The notes beneath the pieces are model-generated. The model did no database searches. It worked only from the letters and a program-made list of their open reading frames with translations, and was not told the origin of the DNA. A stretch of 17,766 nucleotides of DNA from assembly GCA_002359185.1 (NCBI GenBank), contig DEML01000110.1, positions 1 to 17,766 of the forward strand. Direction: 5' to 3'. Position numbers and translations under genes: made by a program. Shown in pieces: positions 15,724-17,766 of the stretch. Each line of letters opens with the position of its first letter. The stretch's first letter is position 1. The stretch comes from Planctomycetaceae bacterium UBA2671 (lineage in GTDB: Bacteria; Planctomycetota; Planctomycetia; Planctomycetales; Planctomycetaceae).

Positions 15724-16146
15724 TTATGCAGCGCGACGCGTGTAGTTCCTGAACAATCCGCCCAGCCGTGTTGTGCAAACGACATCTCTGGTCGACTTGG
15801 AGATTGGTAGAATCGGCATCGTCTGATCCCCCGGTGGCAGATGATTCACAGAAGAGTAAGGCCGCTCGTAGTTATACTACGTCTGAAATTCTCGACCAAT
15901 CACATTGAGTTGCTTCGTACTGATCACAATAAACTGATCCATGCATTCGTGTTCATAGGTCTGGACTGCTCCTTCGACAAAGATATTCAGATTCGAGGAT
16001 TTAAAAGTTTTCAAACGAGGTTTAATATCGAGTGTGAAGCCCCTGATGTTTTTCATGTTCCAACAGACAACGTCTGTCGGGGCACATTGCGTCAAGCACT
16101 GCCTGACCTTTCCAACTGGCCGGAATTTTTTTATTAGAAATGCCAA
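15724..16146 (-). pseudogene. Transposase remnant (C-terminal DDE integrase-core part), one in-frame stop
   Basis: Read on the minus strand, residues SSNLNIFVEGAVQTYEHECM, DQFIVISTKQL and IGREFQT are followed by TAG (15877-15879). The same frame continues as YNYERPYSSVNHLPPGDQ and, further on, TTRLGGLFRNYTRRAA, ending with TAA at 15724-15726. This is the typical end of planctomycete integrase-core transposases (SPNLNAFxERFVxxxxxECLDxF, then YNxERPH, then RLGGLLxHYxRRAA). The stop replaces an aromatic residue, several conserved positions are altered (EG for ER, PY for PH), and the N-terminal two thirds of the gene are missing. Resemblance fades upstream of about 16080. It is dead, and no terminal inverted repeat or target duplication is recognisable. 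Confidence 0.75.
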
Positions 16147-16201
16147 AGTAATGTAAACTCAAAAATTTGAATGTTAATCGCAAATCTGACAGGAGAGAAT
16201 G

Positions 16202-17277
16202 ATGAACTGGTTGCCTGCACTCTTGATTTCTTTAATTCTCAGTTCTTCAATGCTGGCCGCGGAATCGCCACTCGTTGAGAAGTATCTGCATTCGGGTAAT
16301 TTCTCCAACGGCGAACTTGTTCTCGAAGCAAATTTGGCAGATAAGGCTGATAACGATCAAGTTCGTTTTGGTCTCGCAGTTCTTAAACTAGCTAGAGGTG
16401 TCGAACGACTAGTACAGACTTTATCTCATTAAGGAATAATAAAAAACACGTACCGTTCTTAAGAATATCTATTCCTCAGAATCCTGATCCTGCAGTGATT
16501 ACCTACACTGCCTACCGCAGATTGCTCGATGATTTTTACAACGATTTAGAAAGTGTTGAAGCGACACTTGCAGAAATTACCGATGACAATGTTCAACTCA
16601 TACTCCATCTGAATAAAATTCGTTTCGATCTGGACGGCAATGGGAAAGCCGAAATAGAAATTACTGAGATTGATAATTTACTAGGAGTATCTCCTAAAGA
16701 TCTGAAGGATAATCCTGATATTAAAGTCCAGTTCGACCGAGGCGATGTCGCCTTTTTACGTGCTGTATATCATTTGTTTATGTCGCTGCTCGATTTGATG
16801 CTCGTTATGGACACCGAAGAGTCTTTCAACATAAATGCTCAAGATCTGTTTGCGAAAAATGAACACAATTTTGAGGGAACCCCTGAGGAGAAATGGAAGA
16901 AACTTAAAGAAGTGAATGCGACAACCTATGTCAAGGAGCCATTACGCTTCAATCGCTTCCGAATGCATCTGCTTGCGGTATGTGAACTCAATCATGAAGC
17001 ATTTAAATTTTTCCAACTGGAAGAAGATGATTATTTCGAATGGTTGCCAAATTCTTCGCAAAAGGGGTGTTTGGAATTCCAATACCCTGATGAAGCTATT
17101 GATGAATTGCTGGCAATTATTGACGAATTCAAAAAGTTACTTGATGGAAAGAAAACTTTACCGCGACACTGGAAATTTGAGAAAAATGGAAAAGGCTTAA
17201 ACCTCAAAATCTATTTGACAGATCCTCCAAAAAAGCATGTTGTCGGAAGTTTTCCGGAAGAATGGCCAGACATGTAA
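16202..17277 (+). pseudogene. Broken gene for an exported protein of unknown function
   Basis: A good ribosome binding site (GGAG at 16192-16195) precedes two ATGs (16199, 16202); the second has better spacing. The first part encodes a signal peptide (WLPALLISLILSSSMLAAES) and a short mature region ending RGVERLVQTLSH at TAA 16430-16432. Past that stop the frame reads GIIKNT; from about 16450 the next frame takes over (VPFLRISIPQNPDPAVITYT) and stays open to 17277. A nonsense codon plus a 1-2 base frameshift in one original gene explains this. The second part contains DLDGNGKAEIE, a calcium-loop-like (EF-hand/dockerin) sequence, and is otherwise helical and acidic; I recognise no family. After the TAA at 17275 the frame runs a further 31 codons (FTDEPDIED...), which may be the original C-terminus. 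The downstream part could still be made from the GTG at 16495, without a signal peptide. Confidence 0.6.
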
Positions 17278-17766
17278 TTTACAGACGAGCCTGATATTGA
17301 GGACAGTGTTCAGGATATTCTGGGTCGATTATGGTTCGCATTATACCTAGAATTTTCGAGGAACAGCTGAATCCGCCTCATACGCTGATGCTATGTGTTG
17401 ATGTCCGCATTTTGTCAATTTCATTATCACTTTTAAGTCGCAGAGAGGATTATTAAACGTATCCCACTCGGTTGACTTGGTGTAATACAAGACATTGCCA
17501 ATGCCATCACATTCTTTGCCTCGCAAGACAGCAGCAAGGTTAACCATAGGGATTCAGGTTTGTAAGAGTGTCAATAAATGACCGAACATAATTTTTGCAC
17601 CCCGCTGTGAAGTGCGGAGTGTTTTTTAGAATACTCCTTTGTTGTGCTGAATCCCATCGAAATGTTCTGAAGCACGTTTTGCAGCCCGAAATTACTCTGA
17701 GCGCGCTCAAAAATCGGCCAAAATCTCTCCATATACACCCTTTGCTTGATTTCTGTTAACCATAGG
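17278..17766. other. Intergenic region at the window end
   Basis: No convincing gene. It may contain the last codons of the broken upstream gene (to about 17370) and holds a terminator near 17.6 kb. A 66-codon minus-strand frame at 17347-17547 lacks any recognisable feature or ribosome binding site. Confidence 0.4.
17598..17627 (+). terminator. Rho-independent terminator
   Basis: CAC-c-CCGC, an eight-base loop and GCGG-a-GTG form a seven-pair stem with one c/a mismatch, followed directly by TTTTTT (17622-17627). The T-run lies on the plus-strand side only, so it stops rightward transcription, probably that of the broken exported-protein gene about 320 bases upstream. Confidence 0.6.

Noticed and set aside
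15841..16137. Plus-strand frame of 98 codons
   Set aside because: It is the antisense of the transposase relic, which has recognisable family motifs on the minus strand.
17347..17547. Minus-strand frame of 66 codons
   Set aside because: No recognisable motif, no ribosome binding site and no partner gene. It overlaps the possible tail of the broken exported-protein gene.
17539..17766. 12-base direct repeat GTTAACCATAGG at 17539-17550 and 17755-17766
   Set aside because: Several exact 12-base matches are expected by chance in a window of this size, and no longer similarity extends from either copy.
1..17766. CRISPR arrays, tRNA or rRNA genes
   Set aside because: I found no regularly spaced identical repeats, no tRNA-like cloverleaf with GTTCRA and CCA end, and no rRNA-like sequence.

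Overview
The window looks like chromosomal DNA from a planctomycete (Planctomycetota; my guess is a Gimesia/Rubinisphaera-type member of the Planctomycetaceae). I base this on the types of protein present: a very large membrane-anchored TPR protein with an 'LQPRWGGS' segment, an exported TPR-peroxiredoxin fusion, a Lys-rich HARE-HTH protein, and a transposase ending of the planctomycete 'RLGGLxxxYxRRAA' kind. It is also consistent with GC near 50% and the lack of clear Shine-Dalgarno sequences at many starts. The assignment rests on protein resemblance only.

Layout. (1) Positions 1-2710 are a decayed mobile-element segment. It has a broken ATPase/helicase-like gene (one frameshift, two in-frame stops, Walker A lysine replaced by Gln), a two-gene minus-strand pair (HARE-HTH protein plus a 63-residue protein), a repeat-rich control region, and a small terminase-small-subunit-like DNA-binding protein. 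(2) 2765-5890 encodes a 1041-residue membrane-anchored TPR protein. (3) 5891-6292 is intergenic and holds a short relic of a transposase 3' end. (4) 6293-12880 is the core: six tightly packed plus-strand genes forming an RNA-repair operon. (5) 13107-15494, convergent on the minus strand, is an exported TPR protein with a C-terminal thioredoxin-fold peroxiredoxin-like domain. (6) 15724-16146 is a second, longer relic of the same transposase type. (7) 16202-17277 is an exported-protein gene broken by a stop and a frameshift, and a hairpin plus T-run terminator lies at 17598-17627.

How the core works. The first gene is Hen1 (3'-terminal RNA ribose 2'-O-methyltransferase) and the last is Pnkp (5'-kinase, 2',3'-phosphatase and ligase). 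Together these are the established bacterial system that heals, marks and seals RNA cut by ribotoxins. Between them lie four less familiar genes: an unrecognised 180-residue protein, two divergent nucleotidyltransferases of the COG3541/YcgL type (one with an extra N-terminal SH3-like region), and a 124-residue member of the family often labelled 'ADP-ribosylation/crystallin J1'. All six genes overlap by ATGA or are separated by 0-9 bases, so they are almost certainly cotranscribed. The expanded cassette suggests that end trimming or nucleotide replacement, and perhaps an ADP-ribosyl-transferase-fold step, accompany healing and ligation. This is the most interesting system in the window. Relics of one transposase type, both on the minus strand, flank the operon (and the TPR-peroxiredoxin gene), which hints that the block was once mobile or sits in an insertion hot spot.
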